This document shows, piece by piece, positions 11,201-19,240 of a DNA stretch of 64,000 bases. How positions within the stretch are numbered: position 1 is the first letter of the stretch; each line of letters begins with the position of its first letter. A program made the position numbers and the translations under genes. This stretch comes from Anodontia alba (taxonomy: Eukaryota > Mollusca > Bivalvia > Lucinida > Lucinidae). Below the pieces are notes generated by a model. The model worked only from the letters and a program-made list of their open reading frames with translations. It made no database searches and was not told the origin of the DNA. The stretch is taken from assembly GCA_964016985.1 (NCBI GenBank), contig OZ024825.1:38749557-38813556 (forward strand), written 5' to 3'.

Positions 11201-13524
11201 GCAGCGGAGGCATTCTTAGAGGGTGATGATGGTTGTCAAGTTGACATGAATAAAGGACAAATCAAGCTATCTCAGATCTTGAAGTGGTACAGCATTGACT
11301 TTGGGAAAAACAAGGAAGAGGTAAAACCATATAAATTTGTGTGCATAGCAAATCAGATCTGAACCTAGACAAACGAAAAGCTGAATGTACAATGCAGTGG
11401 CAGTTTTGGAGACAACTTCAAATAGAGTAATTTCTCCTCTTTTTTTTTTTTTTTTTGCACAAAATGTGCACTGTGATTATCATATATATTCAGATATACT
11501 TTACCAGCAGTGTACCATTCATCAAGAAAGACTTCTGCTATTAAGATCACTTGAAATTAAGACCACTCTACTATTAACCCTTGTCCTGCTGAACCCGGAT
11601 ACACCCTGTCTTTGCAAACAGTGTAGATCCAGATCAGTTCTGACTGTTTGTCATTAAGTATGTGAATTATAGCAACAATCTGGATCAAGTAATCTGATTG
11701 GCTGAAAATTGGAAGTGGGCATGGCATCTTAATTTATTCAGCATGACAAGGGTTAAGAGCAGCTTTTACCAGTTCCAAATGTTTTCTTCCATATTATTCT
11801 ATATTTAATATTAAGATTGCCCTTCCACCCCCATCTCACCCCACATATGACCCAAAATTGGTCTTAATAAAGTGGTCTTAATTGCAGAATTTTACTGTAC
11901 TTTTTAAAAAGATCAACTGGTCAGCCAAATCATAGCTCCAGATAAGGGGTATCTGCATGATATTTCTCTGAAAACATAAGCTGTGGGTACTTATCAGAAG
12001 CACCTCACTGAGGGGCTTCTAATTACTAGGGCTGACTATGCCAAATTATGACTATCAGGATACAATTACTATCAGAGATATCACTATCACAATACTATAA
12101 CTATCAGGGGTCTAATAGCATGCTGCATCAAGATACTATCACAAACTCCAAATCACACAGTATTGTAATGAATTTTGTTTTTATAAAACCGAACTATCTG
12201 TAAAGATATATAACATTACTGCCCCCTCAAATATCAGCTTTGCTACCATTTTAACAAACATGTTTGCAAAACAGAAATCCTTTTTGTTCTCATACTTTGT
12301 TAGTTTAGACAAAAAAAGCTTCAGAATGTTATTACAGGACAAATTCTACAGGGACAAAAACTGTCAAAACTATTGAGAGTTGAAGTGACTATCAGCAATA
12401 GTTATCAATAGTTGAAAACACTATCACAATAGCACTATCATGGCAGTCACTGTCATGATGCACCAGTATATCAATGTATCATTACACCCATATGTTTTTA
12501 GGGTGAAATAAGAAAAAAATATTAGTATTTTTTGGTTGAAGAAAGCACCTTACCTCGAGCTATGACCAAACAGATGTTCAAACTTTAGGCCAAGTATGGC
12601 AAGGAATGATAATGTCTTTTAATATTTAGGGTCACTGGTAAAGCTGTTCCTTCTCTCGTTTTTTTTATAATAACTTCTATTTGCCAAAATGAATGGAGAC
12701 TGTGGTAGTATTTTTAATATATATAAGCATCTACTGAATAATATTATCCTCTCCAAATTTTTAAATTCAGTACATGGAAGTTTAAAAGTACAGTAAAACC
12801 TGTGTAAGAGAGCCACCTTTGAGACTGACTTTAAATAGTGGTTGATGTGGAAAAAGTTGTCTGTCTTATAAAGGCACATGTCATGTAATTTTGCTAGCAA
12901 AATTACATGACATGTACCTTTATAAGACAACCACATCAACCACTAAGGTCAATTTCAAAGGTGGCTGTCTTACACAGATTTTACTGCAGTACTGTAAAAC
13001 TTTTAATGAACACCAATGGCTCTTTTACCGTGGCTGATTTAAACGTGTTTTGGGTCCCTGGGAAATTCTTCAAACAGTGCAAGAAAACAAATATTTATGG
13101 ATATTTTAGGGTTTTTTTTTTTTTATTTATTTTTTTTTTTTTATTTTATCATGGAAATGAAAGTTGTATGTACTCATAGGATTGCCTCATCAAGGCAATT
13201 CTAATGAGTACACTCAACATACCATTACGTGTATTTTGTAGGAGATTGAAAAGATACCCCCGAATTATCAACATTTGCCACCTGACCTGGCACAATGATT
13301 AATCCCCAGTGGCTTGAACTACCCATGTCTAGAACAAATTTCCGTGTTCCCAAAGATGTTGGAGCCATTGAATTTAGACTGTATTTTACTTTTGTATGCA
13401 GATTATTGACTGGGTTCACAGACATCTACCTGATGGAGAAAAGAAAGAGCAGATTGGAGAATTAATGAAGAAGAAAAAATTCAAAGTGACCCATATGCCC
13501 TATGACTGGGGCATCAACTCATGA
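2031..13524 (+). CDS. DEP + DUF547 domain protein, 3' seven exons (5' end outside window)
   Basis: Seven exons splice in one continuous frame: about 2031-2201, 3766-3839, 5507-5704, 7477-7570, 9880-10013, 11177-11320 and 13402-13524. From 2033 this gives 312 codons including TGA at 13522-13524. The first exon reads as the end of a DEP domain (REAVE-like helix, GQALIDRHF, then YYRLL). The rest is a whole DUF547 domain: EKLAFFINIYNAQVIH in exon 3, YSLQDIENGVLRANR in exon 4, DPR plus HFALVCGAKSCPPI in exon 5, and ILKWYSIDFG in exon 6. DEP domains commonly bind membranes or signalling partners; DUF547 has no established activity, though its conserved Cys, His and Asp residues hint at an enzyme. 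Related DEP-DUF547 proteins, sometimes with an N-terminal glutaredoxin, are known in plants and some invertebrates; whether a glutaredoxin is present here cannot be seen. The introns are packed with MITEs and SINEs. Confidence 0.85.
2221..2409. mobile_element. Family D hairpin MITE
   Basis: The arms carry TTTGACATTTCATGCAAAT on one side and its near reverse complement on the other, then GAAAAATAAGAAAAATATC, CTGCTGAATTAGCCC and a GGTTAA end. About 190 bp. Confidence 0.75.
2410..2882. mobile_element. Second family D MITE, interrupted by a SINE
   Basis: The left piece is 2410-2439 and the right piece 2724-2882. The SINE at 2440-2723 has duplicated AAA(A)TT(TT)CAGCAGATGA at both sides (about 2423-2439 and 2724-2739). 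Confidence 0.7.
2440..2723 (+). mobile_element. SINE family 1 (non-tRNA-like head, GTTAAACCCCAAC tail)
   Basis: A body of about 285 bp: GTGTCGTGTATCTTACGTCA near the start, a T/C-rich middle, then GACACAAAATGACCCACAAG and TTAAACCCCAAC at the end. Flanked by a 13-16 bp target duplication. Other copies are at 7196-7390, 35746-36044 and 38740-39029. Confidence 0.75.
2977..3201. mobile_element. Family F MITE with TTAA ends
   Basis: TTAA stands at both ends. Termini are CCCATTGTAAACTG and, on the other strand, a CTCATTGTA end. The centre is the hairpin CAAACAGTGGAGACCC ... CTGGGTCTGCACTGTTT shared with other families. Confidence 0.75.
3430..3515. mobile_element. Family A MITE, core fragment
   Basis: Core GTGGGTACTCATTAGAA paired with TTCTAATGAGTACCAC. 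The outer TAGCTCCAGATAAG ends are missing. Confidence 0.55.
3766..3839 (+). CDS. DEP-DUF547 gene, linker exon
   Basis: This 74-bp exon follows a T-rich acceptor ending ATTTTAG and ends AGG|GTAAGA. With the one base carried over it encodes 25 residues (AGELGEDIRKLILKIYSAFL and then SSDGR). It links the DEP end to the DUF547 start. The length fits the flanking phases exactly. Confidence 0.8.
4600..4855. repeat. Long imperfect palindrome with internal duplication
   Basis: Outer arms GAGGTTATAAAA ... TTTTATAACCTC enclose several AGCTGAGCATGAAA blocks in both orientations. The centre is GCCAACTATTGTTGGC flanked by AATATGAAAA. One arm carries an extra copy of the CAGCTGAGCATGAAA block near 4650. 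It looks like a palindromic element that duplicated part of one arm. Confidence 0.65.
4957..5144. mobile_element. Family C MITE, diverged copy
   Basis: It has the family C course (CCTGGTCCTGCTG, AACAGTGTAGAT, ACCTGGATCAAGTAATCTGA, TTTATTCAGCATGACAAG) but its central hairpin is decayed. Confidence 0.65.
5221..5406. mobile_element. Family A MITE
   Basis: Ends TGGCTCCAGATAAGGGG and CCCTTATCTGGAGCTA. The centre pairs GTACTCATTAGGAG with a CTTCTGATGAGTAC arm. About 185 bp. Confidence 0.75.
5507..5704 (+). CDS. DEP-DUF547 gene, exon with DUF547 N-terminal part
   Basis: The exon is 198 bp (66 codons, phase 0 at both ends), with acceptor TTTTTACAG and donor AAG|GTAAGA. It holds KVNYAGIGASSEFQRYV and the DUF547 signature EKLAFFINIYNAQVIHA, in which the Asn-Tyr-Asn run is the family hallmark. 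Confidence 0.9.
5741..5945. mobile_element. Family D MITE
   Basis: TTAATGCTTAGCATGCTGGG at the left, GAATTAGCCCAGAGAGTGG at the right. It starts about 35 bp after an exon donor of the DUF547 gene. Confidence 0.72.
6357..6546. mobile_element. Family A MITE
   Basis: TAGCTCCAGATAAGGGGC at the left and TATCTGGGGCTATA at the right. The central hairpin carries ACATATGTTGTGGGTACTCA and its complement. Confidence 0.75.
6835..7053. mobile_element. Family L MITE
   Basis: Left ACCCATTTAAGCCTAG, right AAGTGGGTTAA. The core hairpin is GGCAAACATTGTAGACTCAG against TTTACACTGTTTGC. The same family lies in opposite orientation at 26428-26658. Confidence 0.68.
7196..7390 (+). mobile_element. SINE family 1, partial
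   Basis: GGGCCTACTGTCCTTGCAGC, a T/C-rich middle, GACACAAAATGACTC and TGTCGTTAAAC; the 5' head and part of the tail are missing or diverged. Confidence 0.6.
7477..7570 (+). CDS. DEP-DUF547 gene, exon with YSLQDIENGVLR motif
   Basis: Acceptor TTTTCAG; encodes YLIGGYMYSLQDIENGVLRA, typical of mid DUF547. Two in-frame donors are possible, 7564 (AAG|GTGTAG) and 7570 (TAG|GTAGGT). The second fits the consensus better and adds two residues (Val-Gly). Both keep phase 1, so alternative use would not break the protein. Confidence 0.85.
7607..7820. mobile_element. Family J MITE
   Basis: AACCTCTTTATAAGATGG and a second AAGAGGTTTTGGATATAAG block, then GACCATTTATGGTCATTTTT as the centre. Related copies are at 20758-20990 and 33850-34022. 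Confidence 0.65.
7817..8022. mobile_element. Family D MITE
   Basis: TTAA near 7817, CTAATTCAGCAGACAAC, GGCTTTGACATTTCATGCAA and its complement, end TTAGCTAAGCATT. Confidence 0.68.
8455..8740. mobile_element. Family B MITE interrupted by a 60-bp SINE end
   Basis: The hairpin AACAGTGTAGACCCAGATCA ... GATCAGGGTCTACCCTGTTT is intact. The element is cut at 8593 by a SINE tail and resumes at 8654 after repeating ACATCAGTAGAAT. Confidence 0.68.
8594..8653 (-). mobile_element. tRNA-derived SINE (family 2), extreme 5' truncation
   Basis: Only about 60 bp of the 3' end remain (minus-strand order: GACCCCATTGGGTTGACTGG, then AACCTCAACAC and a CAAACAAA tail). The 13-bp target duplication ACATCAGTAGAAT at 8581-8593 and 8654-8666 proves an insertion that was truncated on arrival. 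Confidence 0.78.
8880..9420. mobile_element. Family H MITE interrupted by a full SINE
   Basis: Left: GGGGTCTGGGTACA, CCTTCTGAAAAAGGTTCTGC, and the hairpin TTGCTCCC-AAGGGAAG. Right after the SINE: CCTTTTTCTGAAGGG and a GAAAGAGTATTCATTCACC end. Confidence 0.6.
9055..9352 (+). mobile_element. tRNA-derived SINE (family 2), full-length copy
   Basis: The head has Pol III boxes: A box TGGCTCAGTTGG at 9065-9076 and B box GGTTTGACCCT at 9109-9119. The body follows with AACTGACCACGCTCAACATG and a GTTGAGGTTTTA-type end on the opposite strand. Flanked by TTTAGAGTATACC and TTTAGAGTGTACT, a diverged target duplication. Other copies: 8594, 14933, 20546, 28770 and 48068. Confidence 0.82.
9660..9830. mobile_element. 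Family A MITE, degraded
   Basis: It keeps TTCTTACTTCTCCATGAAAA, GTGGTACTCATTAGAA and TTATCTAGATAGCC. The right core arm is decayed. Confidence 0.5.
9880..10013 (+). CDS. DEP-DUF547 gene, exon with FALVCGAKSCPPI motif
   Basis: Acceptor TTGGTTACAG, donor GAT|GTAAGT; two bases finish the split Gly, then 44 codons. It contains DPRLKVAL and HFALVCGAKSCPPI, the most conserved block of DUF547, with the paired cysteines intact. Confidence 0.92.
10185..10425. mobile_element. Family M MITE
   Basis: ACACACCTATTCAAACATAT, a hairpin AACATAGATTGTGGGTACTC ... GAGTACCCACAATC-like with GAACCACCTTGCCGAGGTGG at its tip, and an end AACGTGGGGTTTAAGG. The same family is at 55815-56035 and 63755-64000. Confidence 0.7.
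10821..11024. mobile_element. Family N MITE with TTAA ends
   Basis: TTAA at 10821 and 11021. GGACTCTTCTGTCTCTGAA at the left. The core hairpin is GGCAAACAGTGCACATCC with GGATCTGCACTGTTTGC. Second copy 31739-31959. Confidence 0.68.
11177..11320 (+). CDS. DEP-DUF547 gene, exon with ILKWYSIDFG motif
   Basis: The exon is 144 bp, 48 codons, phase 0 at both ends, with acceptor TTATTACAG and donor GAG|GTAAAA. It encodes the QLNLAAEAFL helix and the C-terminal DUF547 motif ILKWYSIDFG. Confidence 0.9.
11574..11756. mobile_element. Family C MITE, TTAA-flanked
   Basis: TTAACCCTTGTCCTGCTGAA at the left and CAGCATGACAAGGGTTAA at the right. The central GTTGGCTTC hairpin has been lost (about 28 bp shorter than full copies). 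Confidence 0.8.
11932..12564. mobile_element. Family A MITE split by a CTATCA-rich insert
   Basis: The left end CATAGCTCCAGATAAGGGGT runs to about 12025 and the right end resumes near 12485 (ATATGTTTTTAGGGTGAAAT ... GAGCTATG). The 460 bp between are unrelated and rich in ACTATCA and ATCACAATA words. Confidence 0.6.
12790..13000. repeat. Palindromic MITE centred on GCTAGC
   Basis: Inner arms are perfect (ACATGTCATGTAATTTTGC | GCAAAATTACATGACATGT, sharing the central bases). Outer arms GTGGTTGATGTGG and AAGAGAGCCACCTTTGA are imperfect. It also holds the ends AAACCTGTGTAAG and CTTACACAGATTTTA. Confidence 0.7.
13110..13250. mobile_element. Family A fragment beside a T-rich run
   Basis: T-rich 13111-13145, then TATGTACTCATAGGATTGCC and the complementary GGCAATTCTAATGAGTACAC. 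Confidence 0.5.
13402..13524 (+). CDS. DEP-DUF547 gene, terminal exon
   Basis: Acceptor TTTGTATGCAG; 40 codons plus TGA, ending VTHMPYDWGINS. The YDW tail is usual for the end of DUF547. A poly(A) signal follows at 13570-13575, only 46 bp after the stop, so the 3' UTR is short. Confidence 0.88.
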   Translation: MIDWVHRHLPDGEKKEQIGELMKKKKFKVTHMPYDWGINS

Positions 13525-13569
13525 AACTATACACATGAACTCTCAAGTCCAGTGATCTGAAACTGCACA

Positions 13570-13575
13570 AATAAA
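13570..13575 (+). terminator. AATAAA poly(A) signal of the DEP-DUF547 gene
   Basis: A canonical AATAAA lies 46 bp after the stop codon. A family A MITE starts about 35 bp further on, so cleavage probably falls just before it. Confidence 0.6.
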
Positions 13576-13611
13576 TGATCTGTGTTATGAGAAACTTATC
13601 ATGCCATAATT

Positions 13612-13844
13612 CATAGCTCCAGATAAGGAGCTATTTTCAAACTAAAAGTGATGATATTTTTCTTATTTCTCCACAAATACATATGTTGTGGGTACTCATT
13701 AGAAGTGTCTCACCAAGGCACTTGTAATGTGTACCCACAACATATGTCATCAGTGAGCTGCTTCTAATGTGTACACACAACATATATTTCCATGGAGAAA
13801 TAAGAAAAAAGGTTTGTCCGGCTACCCCTGTTTTCTGGAGCTAC
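13612..13844. mobile_element. Family A MITE with extra core arm
   Basis: CATAGCTCCAGATAAGGAGC at the left and TTCTGGAGCTAC at the right. The right arm carries two copies of the CTTGTAATGTGTACCCACAA / CTTCTAATGTGTACACACAA block, a local duplication. Confidence 0.7.
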
Positions 13845-14061
13845 CGTATTTACCATATGTATTTGGACAGACAGGCCTAAGCAAACAGTATAGACCCAGA
13901 TGAGACGCCGCAGAACATGGCGTCTCATCTGGGTCTACACTGTTTGGCACTCATCCAGCAATTTTTAGACACAGCATCGGGTAGTGAATTGTACTAGTTC
14001 AAATTTTAGAACATATATGGTAAGGAGTTGAGGTGTCCGAATACTTAGGGTAAATACGGTA
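13845..14061. mobile_element. Family B MITE, complete
   Basis: Ends TACCGTATTTACC and GGTAAATACGGTA. The core hairpin is AAACAGTATAGACCC ... TGGGTCTACACTGTTTGG with GATGAGACGCCG at the tip. About 217 bp, the best full copy. Confidence 0.8.
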
Positions 14062-14859
14062 TGCCGTATGTGATCAGCAAAGGCCTGTGCCATACTGTAT
14101 ATCTGCCTTTGCTGTGTCATTCTCAATTATGTAAAAGTCCATAGTGCTAGATAGGGCACTTTTTTTTTTCAATTAAAATATATTAATGCCAAAAAGATGC
14201 ATGTTGTGGCACTCATCAGATGTGCCCTGGTAAGATGATTCTGAGTACCCACAACATGTGGCCAGAAGACTGCTTGGATGTATAAGCTGATCCGAGTCTT
14301 TGCTTTTTGCAAGTATGCTGAAGACACATTTTTGCATGACACAACCCATATATGACAAAAGACTTTTTTTCATCATCTCATGACAATTTCTTGTTGACAT
14401 TGATGACTCAGTTAACGGGGTCGTATGCAGCCTCGCAAACTTCAGTGTGGCATATGAAGAGACTCAGTTAAACCGAGTCTCCGATTTTCGTGATATTGTG
14501 TGTTCATTGTTTCCAAAGGCAATCCTTTCTGACTTTTATTTTACATATTCATGTCATCTCATCTGGTACTTTGTAGTCCACTTACACTACAGATGGCTGA
14601 GAGAAGCGGTTAAACCAACACTGTTCCCATCTGTGAAGACTCCTAGGGACTTCTTACTTTGTACAAGGCGTTTTGTAAAGATGGCATGTCCAGATTGTAG
14701 AGATACAGAGAACAGCATAGTTGATAAATAGTTCTGGGATAAATTTCTCCATAAAGACATAGATTGTGGGTACTCATTAGAAGCACCTTGCCAACTCATC
14801 ATGTTTTTTATACGAGACAAGAAAAATTATCCCAGCATTGTCACCAAATACTCCTCCTT

Positions 14860-15215
14860 AACCCATTTTATGTTTGGAGACCCCAAAAGGATAATTGGCA
14901 AACAGTGCAGACCCAGATCAGACACCACAGAAGGCAGTTGTCAGGTTCTGGCGAAAGAATGTACACAATACTGGTTAACTACTTAGAGGACTAATCCTGC
15001 CCAGTAAAAGTGTGGTTAGGTAAATCGACCGCATTAGACATGACCCATTGGGTTGACTGGGCAATTAAACCTCAACACAGACACCACAGAATGCAGGAAT
15101 TTCTCTTGAACTTAGTAATAATAAAAGCCATACACCCTGCTATTGGAAATAGACCAGCCCAAAAATTGTAGTAGAAGAGTCCACTTGACTGAAATGGGTC
15201 AGCAAGTCCGCTGAG
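14860..15215. mobile_element. Family L/F-type MITE interrupted by a SINE fragment
   Basis: Starts ACCCATTTTATGTTTGGAG with core GGCAAACAGTGCAGACCC. Broken at about 14933 and resumes after 15078 with GAATGCAGGAATTTC up to AGTCCACTTGACTGAAATGG. Confidence 0.55.
14933..15077 (+). mobile_element. tRNA-derived SINE (family 2), 5'-truncated
   Basis: The 3' half only: CTGGCGAAAGAATGTACACA to GGCAATTAAACCTCAAC. CAGACACCACAGAA stands on both sides (about 14919-14932 and 15078-15091) as the target duplication. Confidence 0.72.
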
Positions 15216-15469
15216 ACTGGGAGTGTTTTTTTTTTTTTTTTTGCAGTATCCCCTTGTGATCATTGATTCATATTTACTATTTGATATATATGTATTTTTT
15301 ATATTTTTATGTGTACTTTTTATTTATACCTTATTTTTGTAAATGGTATATATTTTTTTTACAAAGGAAACAAAGTGCAGTACAATCAAAAAAGACAGGC
15401 ATTTCTGTTGCCATGCAGTTCTGCCATTTTCTCAGATATTCAGTTTCTGTTAACCTGCAAATAAAACTT

Positions 15470-15690
15470 TTAGGAGAATGGATTACCTCCAAGGGAAATA
15501 ACTCTGACATGGAAATATTCACCTCTCATCTCATTTGGGGCTTCTCTTAAAGCAAAGACTTTACTCCCAGAAGGAGCAAATTATTTCCTTTAAGAGTAGC
15601 CCAAATTTATGAAAGATTTTATACCCTAGGAGGCATTTTCCTGTCTGGAAAAGTTCTTTCCCTTTGCAAAAGCGTGAAAAAAGTTATCAG
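15470..15690. mobile_element. Family O repeat
   Basis: GGAGAATGGATTACCTCCAA, GAGCAAATTATTTCCTTTAA and CCTGTCTGGAAAAGTTCTTT. Second copy near 34110-34300. Confidence 0.5.
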
Positions 15691-15887
15691 GTGTACCCAT
15701 TCACCTTAATGGAAATCCAGCCATTCATGTGCAGGATTAATGAAAATGTATCTGGCTGATCATGTTCGAAGCCAGTAAGCAGATTGTATTGATAATTATT
15801 CACAATAATCAGTATATTTGTATTTACTTTTAACATGAAAATGTTAAGTTTTTAAAATGTATACAAAAAATAGTATTTAATGGGCAG

Positions 15888-16080
15888 CGCCATGTGAAAA
15901 TGTTTCTTCTGGAATATGCTGACAGAAAATGCCTAGATCAGCCTGTGCATCTGTGCAGTCTGATCAGGGTCCACTCTCCACAATCATTAGATGCATGGAT
16001 GAGACTTGTGCATATACAGGAAGATGTGAATCTGCACATTTTGCGAATGCCTGAAGACACTTGTTCTCTTGAAGCAAATA
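15888..16080. repeat. Family K copy (GATCAGCCTG hairpin)
   Basis: CTAGATCAGCCTGTGCATCT and GCAGTCTGATCAGGGTCC, then GCGAATGCCTGAAGACACTT. Similar hairpin pieces occur near 3900, 28350, 30150, 30700-30990, 58640 and 63670, many decayed. Confidence 0.5.
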
Positions 16081-16156
16081 TATAAATAGTTTAGTCTCAT
16101 TGTTAACCTTTACCACCATATGGGTAAATTCAGCGGACAACAAATTAATTTTATTT

Positions 16157-17956
16157 TTAGCTCACCTGAGCTCTGCTCAGGATGAGCTATTATGATCACT
16201 TTTCGTCCGTCGTCCGTCCGTCCGTGCGTGCGTCCGTCCGTCCGTTAACATTTTCAAACGACTTCTCCTCTGAAGCCGCTGAGCCAATTTTGCTCAAATT
16301 TCATATGGTGCCTCCTTAGGGTGGGGGAATGAAAAATTGCTAAAATGGTCGCGATCCACTGACCAAGATGGCCGCCATGTCCATATATGGTAAAAACCTT
16401 TAAAAATCTTCTTCTCCAGAACCGAGAATGCCTTGGGGCTGAATCTTTGCAGGAATCATCGGGGACGGGAGGTCTACCAAAATTGCTAAAAGAATTGTTG
16501 TACGTTGACGTTTGACCTTTTTACGGCAAGGTCAGTTTGCTTCCCTATGCATTTGTATGGGAAAAACCTTAAAAAATCTTCTCCAAAACCGAGCATGCCT
16601 TATGGCTGAATCTTTGCATATATCATCGGGAACAGGAGGGCTACCAAAATTGCTAAAATAATGATCTTACATTGACATTTGACCTTTTTATGGTAAGGTC
16701 ATTTTTGCTTCCTTATGCATTTGTATGGGAAAAATGTTCAGAATTTCAAACAACTTCTCCTCTGGAGCCTCTGGGCCAATGTTGCTCAAATTTCATGTGG
16801 AACCTCCTTAGAAAGGGGGAATGAAAGAATGCTAAAATGGTCGTGGTTCGTTGACCAAGATGGCCGCCATGCCCATATATGGTAAAAACCTTTAAAAATC
16901 TTCTTCTCTAGAACCGAGGATGCTTTGGGGCTGAATCTTTGCATAAATCATCGGGGACAGGGGGTCTACCAAAATTGCTAAAATAATGGTCATACATTGA
17001 CATTTGACCTTTTTACGGCAAGGTCTTCCCTACGCATTTGTATGGGAAAAAACATTTAAAAATCTTATTCTCCAAAACCAAGGATGGCTTGTGGCTAAAT
17101 CTTTGAATATATCATCTGGAACGGGCAGTCTACCAAAGTTGCTAAAATAATTGTCATACATTGACATTTAACCTTTTTTATGGCGAGGTCAAGGTTGCTT
17201 CTGTATGCATTTGTATGGGCCCCATACATTTGTATGGAAAAAATGTTGATAATTTCAAATGGCTTTTCCTCTGAAGCCTCCGGGCCAGTGTTGCTCAAAT
17301 TTCATGCGGAGCTTCCTTGGGCAGGAGAATGAAAGATTGCTAAAATGGGCATGGTCCATTGATCAAAATGGCTGCCATGCCCATATATGGTAAAAAAAAC
17401 TTTAAAATTCTTCTTCTCCATAACCAAATAAGCCCTGGGCCCTAATCTTTGCACCAATTATGGGGGACAGGAGATCTACCAAAATTGCTAAAATGATGGT
17501 TCTGTGTTGACATTTGACCTTTTTAACTCTAAGAATTTGCTTCCCCATTTGTATTGGCCATGTACATTTATATTGAAAGTATCGAAGTGACTTGTAGATC
17601 ACCAGTAGTTAAAATTGTTCTGACTGGAAATCTAAGATGGTTTATGTTTATTATATTTCCCTGCCACTGTGCTGTTTACATGTATAAAGTCATGATTCTT
17701 CAGAAACCACTTAGCCAATTTCCACCAAATTTCACATTGATCCTTCTGTTGAAACGTGATTGATAGTTTATTCAAATGATCATGCTGCACTGACTGTCAG
17801 GCCCATATATTCTTCTTCAAAACTAAGAACTGCTCAAATGATGATATTTTCATTAGTTGCAATGATAGGATTGGAAAAATATTGCATAACATCTGCATGT
17901 CTGCAGTGGCTATGTCACTCAGGTGAGCGAACCGTGGCCCGTGGGCCTCTTGTTTT
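16157..17956. repeat. Large interspersed repeat opening AGCTCACCTGAG
   Basis: It starts AGCTCACCTGAGCTCTGCTC, runs through a CGTCCGTC-rich stretch, and ends with GGTGAGCGAACCGTGG and GTGGGCCTCTTGTTTT. Inside are about three degenerate units of roughly 500 bp: GACCAAGATGGCCGCCATG-like blocks occur near 16361, 16853 and 17360. No coding frame of note. Repeats of this type are common in bivalve genomes (from memory). Confidence 0.7.
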
Positions 17957-17984
17957 AACGCTTCCCAGAAAATAGGCTTTGATA

Positions 17985-19240
17985 CGAGGGAAAGTCAATA
18001 AGTAACCAGCCTATCCCATTTCCAATTGACCGAGACACCCAAGATTTTCATGCCTTGTTTCAATACATGTTTTAGGCCTGAGGGCAAAATTATTGTGTCA
18101 TTCACTCATAAGATATTGAATGTCAAACATGGCTAGCGATGCAGAAGTAAGCTTTTCGTCAAAAGTTGAGTACCGTGCTGTAATTCGGTACTTGTATTTG
18201 AAAGGGAAAACAGGTCAGGAAATACATTGCGAGTTGACCAATGTTTATGGGTCTTCTGCACCATCGTATGCACAAGTTAAATTCTGGGTTGGGGAATTCA
18301 AACGCAGTAGAAATTCTTTAGAAGATAAAACCAGGTCTGGACGCCCATCAGATGCCACCGATGAAGAAATGTGTAACAAAGTATGGGATCTGGTGTACTC
18401 TAATAGGCTAATTAAGGTGGAAGAAATAGCGAATGCATTACACATTTCACATGGTAGCGTTTCAACAACTTTACTTGATCGCTTGGGTATGCACAAGCTA
18501 ACAGCCCGTTGGGTCCCAAAATCCCTTAGCGATGAGCCAGTGGCAACCAGAGCATCAGTATACAGCGCATTGTTGAAGTGGTTTAGGTCAAAGGAAGATG
18601 ATTTCCTTTCATGTCTGGTGACTGTAGATGAGATCTGGGTCCATTATTATGAGCCAGAGAATAAAGCTCTAAGTCGCCAGTGGGTAGGGCCGGGGTCTCC
18701 GAGGCCAAAGAAGTTCAAAACGCAACCCTCTGCTGGCAAGGTGATGGCAATTGTATTTTGGGTTGCACAAGGCGTTATTATGTTGGACTTTCTAGCAAAG
18801 GAAAGAACAATAACAGGTGCGTATTATGCAAATTTGCTCGACTAACTAAGAATTGTGATCCGTGAAAAACGCCGAGGTGAACTCTCCAAAGGGATTCTGC
18901 TCCAACAGGACAATGCGAGAGCATTCTTGCAAAATTGCAATGGATGCTGTTGAGCGGAATGGGTACAAGCTAATACCGCACCCCGCCTATTCTCTGGACT
19001 TAGCTCCTAGTGACTATTTCCTATTCCCAAACTTGAAAAAGGATATCCGTGGACGTCACTTCCGGTCCAACGAAGAAGTTGTGGCGGCAGTTGAGGAGTG
19101 GGTCAGAGACAAGGACCCTGGCTTCTTCAGTTCTGGGCTGATGGCACTGGAACACCGTTCATTCTAGCGAGCAATTATAGAAAAAAAAGAGATCGATCTC
19201 ACCCAGAAATAAGTTAGGCTGTTTTTTTGACTCGCCCTCG
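17985..19240 (+). mobile_element. mariner element (dead copy) inserted at TA
   Basis: The 1256-bp element is flanked by TA (17983-17984 and 19241-19242). Terminal inverted repeats begin CGAGGG on both ends and agree over about 28 bp, with AGTCAA and AGCCTA shared. It lies inside a family D MITE: the MITE sequence stops at its GGCTTTGA and resumes with TTTCGTGCAAATTG. One nearly full-length mariner transposase frame runs left to right but is broken. Confidence 0.9.
18120..19167 (+). pseudogene. mariner transposase pseudogene (DD34D), nonsense plus frameshift
   Basis: The frame opens at ATG 18120 with an HTH DNA-binding region (RSGRPSDA linker near residue 80) and the first catalytic Asp at codon 170 (VTVDEIW). 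A TAA at 18843-18845 interrupts it. Beyond the TAA the same frame gives the second Asp in LLQQDNAR (18909-18911). Then a net loss of two bases near 18921 shifts the frame, and the third Asp follows in LAPSDYFLF (19012-19014). The nucleotide gap between the second and third Asp is 103, against 105 for DD34D, which fits a 2-bp deletion. A TAG follows at 19165, where the C-terminal Trp region is normally found. All three Asp codons survive, so decay is recent. Confidence 0.88.

Noticed and set aside
14447..14731. 94-codon plus-strand frame ending DCRDTENSIVDK
   Set aside because: No domain recognised, no splice context, flanked by MITE fragments.
18245..18496. 83-codon minus-strand frame
   Set aside because: It is the antisense shadow of the mariner transposase.
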